Below the pieces are notes generated by a model. The model saw nothing but the letters and a program-made list of their open reading frames with translations, was not told where the DNA came from and searched no databases. Shown here in pieces: positions 1 to 5,201 of a stretch of DNA of 6,850 bases (position 1 is the stretch's first letter; every line of letters starts with the position of its first letter). Source of the DNA: Candidatus Desantisbacteria bacterium CG1_02_38_46 (GTDB taxonomy: Bacteria; Desantisbacteria; UBA1551; UBA1559); NCBI GenBank assembly GCA_001871015.1, contig MNUO01000107.1:1-6850 (forward strand). The letters run 5' to 3'. The position numbers were made by a program, and so were the translations under genes.

Positions 1-82
1 CTATACCCACAGGAAGATATTTTTCTTTTTGTTCTTTATCCGGTTTTTGCTCTTGCTTATCCTGTGTTTCTATCATAATCAT
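1..82 (-). CDS. N-terminal fragment of an unidentified protein, cut by the left edge
   Basis: Read on the minus strand, an ATG at 82-80 (or a second in-frame ATG at 76-74) opens a frame that stays open for 27 codons to the window edge. The peptide begins MIMIETQDKQEQKPDKEQ and continues KEKYLPVGI. The first twenty or so residues are very rich in Lys, Gln, Glu and Asp, typical of a flexible N-terminal tail before a folded domain. No convincing Shine-Dalgarno sequence precedes either ATG. I do not recognise the family. The gene would diverge from the PIN-macrodomain cluster that begins at 302. The short length makes this call tentative. Confidence 0.4.
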   Translation of the reverse strand, partial: MIMIETQDKQEQKPDKEQKEKYLPVGI

Positions 83-95
83 AAAATTAAAGCAA

Positions 96-177
96 GGATT
101 GAGGACGATGTAGCAATCTCCATTGCATCCTCGACATGGTCTGGATAGGACTAATGACGCTCTTACGTCCCCAATCC
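96..177. repeat. Structured intergenic element with nested inverted repeats
   Basis: The ends GGATTGAGGAC (96-106) and GTCCCCAATCC (167-177) are inverted repeats with one mismatch in 11. Inside are a hairpin GCAAT-CTCC-ATTGC (113-126), extendable by GAGG/CCTC (101-104/129-132), and a second small hairpin GACG-CTCTTA-CGTC (156-169). The layout can be drawn as a closed two-armed fold on either strand. It could be a miniature repeat, a structured leader or a small RNA. No promoter or U-run was recognised that would decide between these. Confidence 0.4.
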
Positions 178-213
178 AAAAAATCTAAGAGAAAGGTGGT
201 GAAATTTGTATAA

Positions 214-285
214 ATAGTTAGGACTACGAAAAATCTTTACCAGACAGCAGAGTAAACTCTGCCACTACAATAATTGCCTAACTAT
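214..285. repeat. 72-bp inverted-repeat element with a central hairpin, just upstream of the PIN gene
   Basis: Perfect 9-bp inverted repeats ATAGTTAGG (214-222) and CCTAACTAT (277-285) enclose 54 bp that contain a perfect hairpin GCAGAG-TAAA-CTCTGC (247-262). The right arm ends 16 bp before the PIN start codon, so the structure lies in the likely leader or promoter of the cluster. It may be a miniature repeat that inserted where an antitoxin gene or native promoter would be expected, or an operator-like structure. There is no run of T after the hairpin, so an ordinary terminator is unlikely. Confidence 0.4.
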
Positions 286-301
286 ATTATACAAGGTAAA
301 T

Positions 302-703
302 ATGTACCTCGTAGACGCCAACGTAATCCTTAGATACTTAACAGAAGATGATAAAAAAAAAGCTGACGCATGTGAAAAGTTACTGGAAAGAGCTGTAGAC
401 GGAAAGGAAAAACTATTTATCTCTGATATGGTTATTGCTGAAATAATCTGGGTTTTAGAGAAAATTTACAAATATGAAAAAGACGCAATTCGGTTTAGAA
501 TTGAGAAAATCTTGAATACACCTAATCTTATTTTTCAAAACAAGAATTTATTAGAGGAAAGCATCAGTCTATATGAAGAAGCGAATATTGATTTTATTGA
601 TGCCTACCATATAATATTGATGAGAGAGAATAATATTGAAGAGATTTATTCCTATGATACCGATTTCGATAGAGTTCCGCAGATAAAGAGAAAAGAACCG
701 TAG
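302..703 (+). CDS. PIN-domain ribonuclease, VapC-toxin-like
   Basis: The 133-residue length fits a single PIN domain. The four acidic positions of the Mg-dependent PIN active site are visible: Asp5 in the opening VDAN motif, Glu47 in IAEIIWVLE, Asp100 in FIDAYH, and Asp119 in the SYDTDFDRV terminal motif. Proteins of this kind cleave RNA; VapC toxins cut tRNA or rRNA and are normally held inactive by a small VapB antitoxin encoded just upstream. No such antitoxin is visible in 83-301; that space is filled by two fold-back structures. AAGG at 293-296 lies 5 nt before the ATG and can serve as ribosome binding site. The macrodomain gene follows after 11 bp, implying cotranscription. The fold and active site are clear; toxin activity and target are inferred. 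Confidence 0.88.
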   Translation: MYLVDANVILRYLTEDDKKKADACEKLLERAVDGKEKLFISDMVIAEIIWVLEKIYKYEKDAIRFRIEKILNTPNLIFQNKNLLEESISLYEEANIDFIDAYHIILMRENNIEEIYSYDTDFDRVPQIKRKEP

Positions 704-714
704 GGAGGTCAGCA

Positions 715-1272
715 ATGAGAATAAAAGAGACAGAAATCAAAGTTATCCAGGGCGATATTACTGAGCAGGAAACAGAAGCAATTGTCAATGCTGCTAATAA
801 CCGCCTGATTATGGGCGGCGGTGTGGCTGGAGCAATTCTACGCAAAGGCGGGCAATCCATACAGGACGAATGCAATAAAACTGGTCCAATTGCCATTGGA
901 GAGGCGGCTGTAACAGGCGCAGGGAACCTCAAGGCAAAATATGTGATTCATGCGGCAACAATGGGAATGAATTTTGACACCGATGAAGAAAAAATCAGAA
1001 CTTGCACAAGAAATTCGCTAAAACGCGCGGAAGAAAAGAAAATGAAATCTGCTGCGTTTCCAGCGCTTGGCTGTGGTGTAGGTGGGTTTCCTGTGAAAAA
1101 AGCAGCAGAAATAATGATGGAGGAAGTAAAGGCACATCTTGAAGAAATTGACAAATCTTCTCTGAAGGAAATTGTGTTTGTTTTATTTAATAAACCAGCA
1201 TTCGAAGCATTTAAGAAGGTAGTGGTGACGCAGTTCTGTCATTGCGAGAAACGAAGTGACGAAGCAATCTGA
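715..1272 (+). CDS. Macrodomain protein, ADP-ribose binding or hydrolysing, with a repeat-derived C-terminus
   Basis: Residues 1 to about 170 form one macrodomain. GDIT (13-16) supplies the adenine-contacting Asp14. IVNAANN (23-29) and the Gly-rich GGGVAGAI (34-41) form the ribose and distal-ribose pocket. AAFPALGCGVGGFP (113-126) is the phosphate loop. Family members bind ADP-ribose or remove it from proteins or nucleic acids. A strong GGAGGT (704-709), directly after the PIN stop and 5 nt before the ATG, fixes the start. The domain should end near FKKVV. The last residues include [11 protein letters not shown] (175-185), which is the translation of the palindromic repeat at 1237-1270, and the TGA stop uses the repeat's last base. 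The tail is therefore probably an insertion artefact rather than native sequence. The gene overlaps the GIY-YIG gene by 17 bp. The family is confident; substrate and any link with the PIN protein are inference. Confidence 0.92.
   Translation: MRIKETEIKVIQGDITEQETEAIVNAANNRLIMGGGVAGAILRKGGQSIQDECNKTGPIAIGEAAVTGAGNLKAKYVIHAATMGMNFDTDEEKIRTCTRNSLKRAEEKKMKSAAFPALGCGVGGFPVKKAAEIMMEEVKAHLEEIDKSSLKEIVFVLFNKPAFEAFKKVVVTQFCHCEKRSDEAI
1237..1270 (+). repeat. Left palindromic repeat (CATTGCG...GAAGCAATCT type)
   Basis: This 34-bp sequence is an imperfect palindrome in itself: ATTGC near one end and GCAAT near the other, with an AACGAAGTGAC-type centre. I recognise it as a dispersed repeat whose translation CHCE(K/E)RSDEAI recurs as a spurious C-terminus in protein databases; that recognition is from memory. 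Here it encodes the last residues of the macrodomain protein in one frame and the first residues (MTKQS) of the GIY-YIG protein in another. Confidence 0.75.
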
Positions 1273-1558
1273 TGAAAGAAATTATTATGTATACATAATG
1301 ACAAATTACAAAAATACCGTTCTTTATACTGGCGTTACGAATAATTTGAAAAAGAGAGTGTATGAGCATAAATTAAAATTGGTTGATGGTTTTACAAAAA
1401 AATATAATGTTAACAAATTAATATATTATGAGATTTTTAATGATATTAATAATGCCATAGCAAGAGAAAAACAAATTAAAAGCGGATCCAGAAAGAGAAA
1501 AATTGATTTGATTAATAGATTGAATAAAGACTGGAAAGATTTATATGAAGAAATATAG
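1256..1558 (+). CDS. Small GIY-YIG nuclease (YhbQ/UPF0213-like)
   Basis: The 100-residue protein is a complete minimal GIY-YIG domain. YYVYI (10-14) matches the GIY strand and LYTGVTNNL (23-31) the YIG strand. Arg34 in KKRVYEH is the expected catalytic arginine, and Glu71 in [11 protein letters not shown] the metal-ligand glutamate. The family cleaves DNA in many settings (UvrC, homing endonucleases, restriction); the role of these short stand-alone versions is poorly defined. The GTG start at 1256 is inside the left repeat and is the only reasonable start upstream of YYVYI; the Shine-Dalgarno is weak. The stop overlaps the right repeat. The gene overlaps macrodomain and Nudix genes by 17 and 14 bp and is clearly richer in A+T (many Lys, Asn and Ile codons), suggesting separate origin. 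A part in moving the repeat is inferred from position only. Confidence 0.88.
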   Translation: MTKQSDERNYYVYIMTNYKNTVLYTGVTNNLKKRVYEHKLKLVDGFTKKYNVNKLIYYEIFNDINNAIAREKQIKSGSRKRKIDLINRLNKDWKDLYEEI

Positions 1559-2036
1559 ATTGCTTCACCCCGCAGGGGTTCGCAATGACAAAATTAAAAG
1601 AATACCAAAAATAACAGTTGATATAATTATTGAAATTGACAATGGCATTATCCTTATCGAGCGCAAAAATCCACCATATGGATGGGCTATTCCTGGTGGA
1701 TTTGTTGATTATGGGGAAAGTCTGGAATCTTCAGCAGTAAGGGAAGCAAAGGAAGAAACTGGACTTGATATTGAAAATTTGCATCAATTCCATACCTATT
1801 CTCAACCCGGAAGGGACCCCAGAGGACATACAATTTCCACTGTTTTCATCGCAAAAGGCAAAGGTATTCCAAAAGCAAGTGATGACGCTATAGACATAGG
1901 AATTTTCATAAAAGATAATTTACCTGAAAACCTTGCCTTTGACCACCGTCAAATTCTTGAAGATTATTTCAAAAATAGAAAAATAGGGACAGCGACCATT
2001 TTTGATTCACAATTCAAAGGGGTCCCCAAAAAGTGA
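1545..2036 (+). CDS. Nudix hydrolase (ADP-ribose-pyrophosphatase-like), N-terminus replaced by repeat-encoded sequence
   Basis: The Nudix signature is complete: Gly52-x5-Glu58-x7-Arg66-Glu67-x2-Glu70-Glu71-x-Gly73-Leu74, in a GGFVDYGES context. Nudix enzymes hydrolyse nucleoside diphosphates linked to another group; [17 protein letters not shown] resembles the ADP-ribose/NADH-type group, but the substrate is not proven. The conserved domain begins near residue 21 ([10 protein letters not shown]). Residues 5-15 ([11 protein letters not shown]) are the translated right repeat, and no ATG, GTG or TTG lies in frame between the repeat and the Nudix box. The only starts are therefore the ATG at 1545, inside the GIY-YIG gene with GGAAAG 6 nt upstream, or a TTG at 1560 inside the repeat. 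Residues after FKNRK (about 147 on) look non-native and coincide with an imperfect hairpin. Nudix plus macrodomain in one cluster suggests ADP-ribose handling. Confidence 0.88.
   Translation: MKKYRLLHPAGVRNDKIKRIPKITVDIIIEIDNGIILIERKNPPYGWAIPGGFVDYGESLESSAVREAKEETGLDIENLHQFHTYSQPGRDPRGHTISTVFIAKGKGIPKASDDAIDIGIFIKDNLPENLAFDHRQILEDYFKNRKIGTATIFDSQFKGVPKK
1557..1590 (-). repeat. Right palindromic repeat, inverted copy of 1237-1270
   Basis: Read on the minus strand this is TGTCATTGCGA, a centre that itself forms ACCCC-TGC-GGGGT, then GAAGCAATCT. The outer 11 and inner 10 bases equal the left copy exactly and the total length is also 34 bp. The different 13-bp centres suggest either two sub-types of the repeat or arms conserved by selection while centres drift. 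It is translated as [11 protein letters not shown] in the Nudix frame. Confidence 0.75.
1986..2026. repeat. Imperfect hairpin at the Nudix 3' end (GGGAC...GTCCC)
   Basis: GGGAC (1986-1990) and GTCCC (2022-2026) can pair around a 31-nt loop. The left arm GGGACAGCGACC resembles GGGGACAGGCAC at the left arm of the much better hairpin at 5551-5591, which suggests a degraded copy of a related repeat. It encodes the Nudix tail from about IGTATIFDS onward. AGGGG at 2018-2022 in the right arm is also the best ribosome binding site for the next gene. Homology between the two hairpins is tentative. Confidence 0.35.
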
Positions 2037-3421
2037 ATTATGGTGACACGATAATCCTTAAAATTGAAAAATTCGATTCCACGGGCAAAGGCGTTGCAAA
2101 GCCAGAAGGATTTGTTATATTTGTGGCTGGAGGAATCCCCGGACAGAAATTAAAAGTAAGAATTGATAAGAAAAAACATAATTATGCAGAAGGCTCAATT
2201 GTAGAAGTCTTAGAGAAATCTCCAATAGAAACAAATCCGCTCTGCTCGGTATTTCCAAAATGTGGAGGGTGTGCCTGGCAGACTATACCATACGAGGAAC
2301 AGGGACGTATAAAAGAAGAACTGGTAAAGGAAATGCTTGCTCATATTGGTAAATTAGAAACTCCCCTTCTGCCCATTTTGCTAAGTCCCCAGTATATCTA
2401 TTATCGCAACAAAATGGAATTTTCCTTTGGATTGGACGAAAAAAACGAACCGATTGTGGGAATGCATGAAAGGGGATTTTTCTCGCGCATTGTGGAAATA
2501 AAAGACTGCATCCTGCTCAGTCCTGAATCCAATAAAATTCTCCTGTTCTTCAGCCAGTTTGCAAGAAATTTCAATCTTTCTGTATATAACCCAAAAACAC
2601 ACCTGGGACTTTTACGCCATCTGATTATTCGGGAAGGAAAAAACACCGGCGAAAGAATGGTAAACCTCGTCACCACTTCGCACCCTTCCCCGCCCACTAC
2701 GTGGGTCAGCTGGACTGATGACCTGGTACATCAGTTTTCAACTTTCCTCCAGAGAGAAAATATTGAAGTTCATTCTTTGCTGCACACAATCAATGACCGG
2801 GTGTCTGACATTGCGGTTGGAGAAAAAACAAATGTTATGAAAGGTCGCAGTTATATCACAGAAAGGATTGATAATCTTCTATTCAAAATCTCGCCATATT
2901 CATTCTTTCAGACAAATTCAAGCGCAACCGCCATCCTTTATAAAAAAATTAGTGAATTGGTTGTACCTCAAAAAGAAATGAGCATAATAGACCTCTACTG
3001 CGGTACAGGTGGCATAGGAATCTACCTGGCAAAAGAGGCCCAGATAGTTATTGGAGTGGATTCTTTTCCTCAGGCAATCAAAGACGCAAAGGAAAATGCA
3101 AAGCTGAATGATATTACTAATACGGGATTCTACACAGCCGAGATTAAGAATTTTATATCTGAAATGGTAAAGAGGAAAGATGGAGTTGATGTGATGATAT
3201 TAGACCCACCCAGGGAAGGGTTAAATCCAAAAATCATAAAGGGAATCTCTCTTATCCGCCCAAAGAAGATAATTTATGTCTCCTGTAATCCGGCGACAAT
3301 GGTGCGTGACCTTGCAATGCTGGGAAAATTCAATTTTAAAATAAATAACATCCAGCCTATTGACCTCTTTCCCCACACACCACACATTGAATGTATCGCA
3401 GACCTGACCCCATTTACTTGA
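2033..3421 (+). CDS. rlmD: 23S rRNA (uracil-5-)-methyltransferase, RlmD/RumA family, TRAM domain
   Basis: This 462-residue protein has the family architecture in order. A TRAM RNA-binding domain (about 1-62) carries the FDSTGKGVA motif. Next are iron-sulfur cysteines Cys71, Cys77, Cys80 ([10 protein letters not shown]) and Cys159 (EIKDC). The SAM-binding motif [15 protein letters not shown] lies near residue 320. Then come DPPREGLNP, the catalytic nucleophile Cys418 in [13 protein letters not shown], and the general base Glu453 in HTPHIEC. Such enzymes transfer a methyl group from SAM to C5 of a uridine in 23S rRNA. Some close relatives methylate tRNA or a different 23S position, so exact site specificity is not settled. 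The GTG start overlaps the Nudix stop (GTGA, 4 bp), implying translational coupling; AGGGG at 2018-2022 lies 10 nt upstream. Its end overlaps the convergent arsenite pump gene by 8 bp. Confidence 0.93.
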   Translation: MNYGDTIILKIEKFDSTGKGVAKPEGFVIFVAGGIPGQKLKVRIDKKKHNYAEGSIVEVLEKSPIETNPLCSVFPKCGGCAWQTIPYEEQGRIKEELVKEMLAHIGKLETPLLPILLSPQYIYYRNKMEFSFGLDEKNEPIVGMHERGFFSRIVEIKDCILLSPESNKILLFFSQFARNFNLSVYNPKTHLGLLRHLIIREGKNTGERMVNLVTTSHPSPPTTWVSWTDDLVHQFSTFLQRENIEVHSLLHTINDRVSDIAVGEKTNVMKGRSYITERIDNLLFKISPYSFFQTNSSATAILYKKISELVVPQKEMSIIDLYCGTGGIGIYLAKEAQIVIGVDSFPQAIKDAKENAKLNDITNTGFYTAEIKNFISEMVKRKDGVDVMILDPPREGLNPKIIKGISLIRPKKIIYVSCNPATMVRDLAMLGKFNFKINNIQPIDLFPHTPHIECIADLTPFT

Positions 3422-4484
3422 ACCAGTTTTTTGTTGCCAGACAGATTTTAACCAGGGTAAGCATTATCGGAACTTCAACAAGCACTCCTACTACTGTTGC
3501 AAGAGCTGCACCAGAGTTAAGTCCGTAGAGCATTGTGGATGTTGCAATTGCCACTTCAAAATGGTTGGAAGCTCCTATCATTGCCGAAGGCGCTGCGTCT
3601 TCGTAGGTCAGCTTAAGGATTTTGGCAAGCCAGTAAGTTATCCCGAATATTAAAAAAGTCTGGATTGTAAGAGGGATTGCTATCAACCCTATAACCTGTG
3701 GCTGAGCAATTATCAAATCGCCCTTGAAAGAAAAAAGAAGTATAAGCGTAAAGAGTAAAGCGACAATCGAAACAGGAGTCAGGTATGGCAGGAATTTTTT
3801 CTCAAACCATTCCTTGCCCTTTATCTCAAGCACTTTTTTCCGCGTGAAATAACCCGCAATTAATGGTAGTGCAACATATATCATCACTGAAAGAAAAATC
3901 GTAATCCAGGGAATTGGCATTTTGTTAACCTTCAGAAGAAATCCGCCGAGCGGCGCATAAAGGAAAAGCATTGTCAGGGAGTTTATAGCAACCATAACAA
4001 GCGTGTGCCCGTCATTTCCCTTTGCAAGGTATCCCCACATCAGAACCATTGCTGTGCAGGGTGCAATTCCAAGAAGTATCGCTCCAGAAATATATGACCT
4101 GAACAATTCCACAGTGGCGCCGTCCTTCACAACCTCTGTTCCGGGAAGCATGCCCTTAAACACATACGCAAGAAAAAATCCTGCAATTGCATACATCGTG
4201 AAAGGTTTTACACCCCAATTGATAGCGAGGGTCAATAGAACTGGCTTTGGAGTTTTTCCTGCCTTGACAACTTCAGCAAAGTCAATCTTCACCATAATCG
4301 GATACATCATAAAGAACAGGCAGATTGCTATAGGTATGGATACATGAGCCACTGAAAGGCTATCGAGATATTTTGCAACCTGTGGGAAAAACCTTCCCAG
4401 CAATATCCCCGCCACAATACACAATCCAACCCAGACGGTCAGATACTTTTCAAAAATGCTCAATTTCCTTTCTGTCTGCTGCAT
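3414..4484 (-). CDS. acr3: Acr3-family arsenite efflux permease
   Basis: This is an approximately 356-residue integral membrane protein with about ten hydrophobic segments, the usual size for Acr3 of the BART superfamily. It exports As(OH)3, sometimes antimonite, by exchange with protons. Hallmarks are the segment-4 motif [18 protein letters not shown], with the conserved Cys (about residue 143) needed for transport, and [13 protein letters not shown] late in the protein. A TTG at 4496-4494 would also open the frame, but GGAG (4494-4491) sits 6 nt before the ATG at 4484, so the ATG is chosen. Immediately upstream on the same strand lies a broken arsR. A strong promoter at 4789-4762 is the best candidate driver, so expression may now be constitutive. 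No arsC reductase or arsA ATPase is present here. Confidence 0.95.
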   Translation of the reverse strand: MQQTERKLSIFEKYLTVWVGLCIVAGILLGRFFPQVAKYLDSLSVAHVSIPIAICLFFMMYPIMVKIDFAEVVKAGKTPKPVLLTLAINWGVKPFTMYAIAGFFLAYVFKGMLPGTEVVKDGATVELFRSYISGAILLGIAPCTAMVLMWGYLAKGNDGHTLVMVAINSLTMLFLYAPLGGFLLKVNKMPIPWITIFLSVMIYVALPLIAGYFTRKKVLEIKGKEWFEKKFLPYLTPVSIVALLFTLILLFSFKGDLIIAQPQVIGLIAIPLTIQTFLIFGITYWLAKILKLTYEDAAPSAMIGASNHFEVAIATSTMLYGLNSGAALATVVGVLVEVPIMLTLVKICLATKNWFK

Positions 4485-4508
4485 TTCAATCTCCAAAAAT
4501 CTATTGCC

Positions 4509-4697
4509 CTACTTACAGAAATTCCCTCTGTTCAATTCCACTGCTTTTGTTAATCTTTTTCTATCTTCCAAAACAACCTGCTCATTTTCCAGCCACTTGT
4601 TCAACATTGATTCTATAGTCCGGTGATATTCATTTACTTTATCTTTGTTTATAGAATAGTGGACCCATGGACCTTTGCGTTTGTCAAGGTTCTTGAC
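4509..4697 (-). pseudogene. ArsR-family repressor remnant, C-terminal part only
   Basis: On the minus strand, codons from 4697 down to the TAG at 4511-4509 read VKNLDKRKGPWVHYSIN, then a helical stretch with MLNKWLENEQVVLEDRKRL, ending GNFCK. This matches the wing and C-terminal helix of arsenic-type ArsR repressors, where RKGPWVHYSIN is the beta-hairpin wing and PVV/QVVLEDRKRL is typical of those linked to ars pumps. The DNA-recognition helix and everything before it are missing. An in-frame stop lies in the palindrome just upstream, and the tract beyond the palindrome gives only MHIYEY before another stop. The position 24 bp upstream of acr3 is exactly where its regulator would lie. It is judged non-functional as a repressor. 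It overlaps the palindrome boundary by a few bases. Confidence 0.75.
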
Positions 4698-4743
4698 CCC
4701 CGCATCTTGCTATCGCAAGATAGCAGCGGGGGGAAAGGTTCTT
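4686..4743. repeat. 40-bp palindrome flanked by 9-bp direct repeats
   Basis: AAGGTTCTT occurs at 4686-4694 and again at 4735-4743, like a target-site duplication. Between them 4695-4734 folds as CCCCCGC-ATCTTGC-TATC-GCAAGAT-AGCA-GCGGGGG (stems 4697-4710 with 4715-4732, AGCA bulged). An alternative stem GCTATC/GATAGC is also possible. Removing the palindrome and one repeat copy (49 bp) would join TATAAGAACCTTGAC and keep the ArsR remnant frame open back to an ATG at about 4760. The element looks like a small inserted repeat. Confidence 0.6.
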
Positions 4744-4761
4744 ATATTCGTATATGTGCAT

Positions 4762-4789
4762 ATTATACTATAAAACCAAATTTTGTCAA
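4762..4789 (-). promoter_or_regulatory. Near-consensus sigma-70 promoter toward acr3
   Basis: The minus strand has a perfect TTGACA (4789-4784) and a perfect TATAAT (4767-4762) separated by 16 bp. Transcription would start near 4755 and run through the palindrome and arsR remnant into acr3, giving a leader of roughly 270 nt. The -35 box lies inside one arm of the inverted repeat 4778-4836. No intact repressor gene is left in this window to control it. Confidence 0.7.
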
Positions 4790-4836
4790 ATTTCTGTGTT
4801 TATTTTTACCACGAAACATATAATTTGACAAAATTT
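4778..4836. repeat. 59-bp inverted-repeat module with 15-bp perfect arms
   Basis: AAATTTTGTCAAATT (4778-4792) and AATTTGACAAAATTT (4822-4836) are exact inverted copies around a 29-bp A+T-rich centre. Each arm contains an outward-facing TTGACA -35 box, and a -10 box follows 16 bp away on each side. The structure may be a divergent promoter with a symmetric operator, or a miniature inverted-repeat element that brings outward promoters. It separates the arsR/acr3 side from the tRNA-binding-domain remnant and the RRM gene. Confidence 0.6.
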
Positions 4837-4852
4837 CAAAAATGAGTATACT
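4825..4852 (+). promoter_or_regulatory. Sigma-70-type promoter facing right
   Basis: TTGACA (4825-4830) is followed after 16 bp by TATACT (4847-4852), one base from the -10 consensus. Transcription would start near 4860, run through the tRNA-binding-domain remnant and could reach the RRM gene at 5202, with no clear terminator between. It is the mirror partner of the leftward promoter at 4762-4789. Confidence 0.6.
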
Positions 4853-4887
4853 AAGTGGTAACGGGGGTTTGTTCTCCTGTTCGATGA

Positions 4888-5097
4888 ATCAAGCCGCTAC
4901 ATATTGTAGCCGGTATCAGAGATTACTATAAGAAAGAAGATCTGGAAGGAAAAAATATTGTAGTTATCACAAATCTCGAACCCAGAGCAATCCGTGGAGT
5001 AGAAAGTAATGGAATGCTCCTCGCAGCCCAGGATGAATCTGGCATTCATATTCTTATCCCGGAAAAATCAGTGAAGCCAGGTAGTCCGATATCGTAA
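4888..5097 (+). pseudogene. Remnant of a tRNA-binding (OB-fold) domain as in the C-terminus of methionyl-tRNA synthetase
   Basis: The frame from 4888 to the TAA at 5095-5097 gives about 69 residues: IKPLHIVAGIRDYYK, then LEGKNIVVITNLEPRAIRG, VESNGMLLAAQ and a tail ending PEKSVKPGSPIS. These are the second half of the tRNA_bind domain found at the end of bacterial MetG and in free-standing Trbp111 or CsaA proteins. About the first 30-40 residues (the DIRVG strand region) are absent. A TGA at 4885-4887 precedes it in frame, and no ATG, GTG or TTG begins it before the internal GGMLL-like Met. A faint possible continuation (FVLLFDE) lies in another frame at about 4868-4888, hinting at a frameshift. 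It is best read as a decaying fragment; a non-standard start (ATC or ATT) cannot be wholly excluded. Confidence 0.75.
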
Positions 5098-5201
5098 AAA
5101 CAATTTTTAACCAATTATCTGGTGAAATAATTTCAACATGTCTCGAGGCCGCATGGAAAGGAGGAACAGTATAGGCCCCAGAATAGTGAAAAGGAGAAAA
5201 A
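5098..5201 (+). promoter_or_regulatory. Leader region of the RRM gene with strong ribosome binding site
   Basis: These 104 bp lie between the tRNA-binding-domain remnant and the RRM gene. AAGGAG at 5191-5196 sits 5 nt before the TTG start and decides it. Earlier in the stretch is another purine-rich AAGGAGG (about 5158-5164) followed by no convincing gene, and GAGGCC (5144-5149) could pair weakly with GGCCCC (5174-5179). Genes for Gly-rich RRM proteins are often cold-regulated through their leaders; here that is only a possibility. No consensus promoter is evident in this segment. Confidence 0.4.

Larger units (their letters stand above)
1237..1590 (+). mobile_element. 354-bp putative mobile unit: GIY-YIG gene between inverted 34-bp palindromic repeats
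   Basis: The unit begins TGTCATTGCGA (1237-1247) and ends with its exact complement TCGCAATGACA (1580-1590). Inner ends GAAGCAATCT (1261-1270) and AGATTGCTTC (1557-1566) are also exact inverted copies. Each end is 34 bp built as 11+13+10, with only the 13-bp centres differing. The one gene inside takes its GTG start from the left repeat and two bases of its TAG stop from the right repeat. The interior is visibly more A+T rich than the neighbouring genes. No target-site duplication is evident at the boundaries. The association strongly suggests a transposable or homing unit; movement itself is inferred. Confidence 0.6.

Noticed and set aside
111-126. GCAATCTC...ATTGC as a further copy of the 34-bp repeat seen at 1237
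   Set aside because: The short shared words are in a different arrangement and the outer TGTCATTGCGA arm is absent.
133-213. Possible VapB-like antitoxin ORF (about 25 codons beginning MVWIGL) upstream of the PIN gene
   Set aside because: Too short, no ribosome site, no antitoxin-like DNA-binding motif, and it lies within the fold-back region.
594-1154. Leftward ORFs opposite the PIN and macrodomain genes
   Set aside because: Antisense shadows; compositions do not resemble real proteins.
2381-2697. Leftward ORFs inside the methyltransferase gene
   Set aside because: Antisense shadows of a gene with all catalytic motifs intact.
4484-4496. TTG at 4496 as the start of the arsenite pump
   Set aside because: GGAG at 4494-4491 overlaps that codon and is ideally placed for the ATG at 4484, so the ATG is preferred.
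4003-4618. Rightward ORFs opposite the arsenite pump and the arsR remnant
   Set aside because: They are antisense shadows of the clear Acr3 and ArsR reading frames.
4623-4823. Rightward ORF of 66 codons
   Set aside because: It runs opposite to the ArsR remnant, through the palindrome and promoter module, and has no recognisable sequence character.
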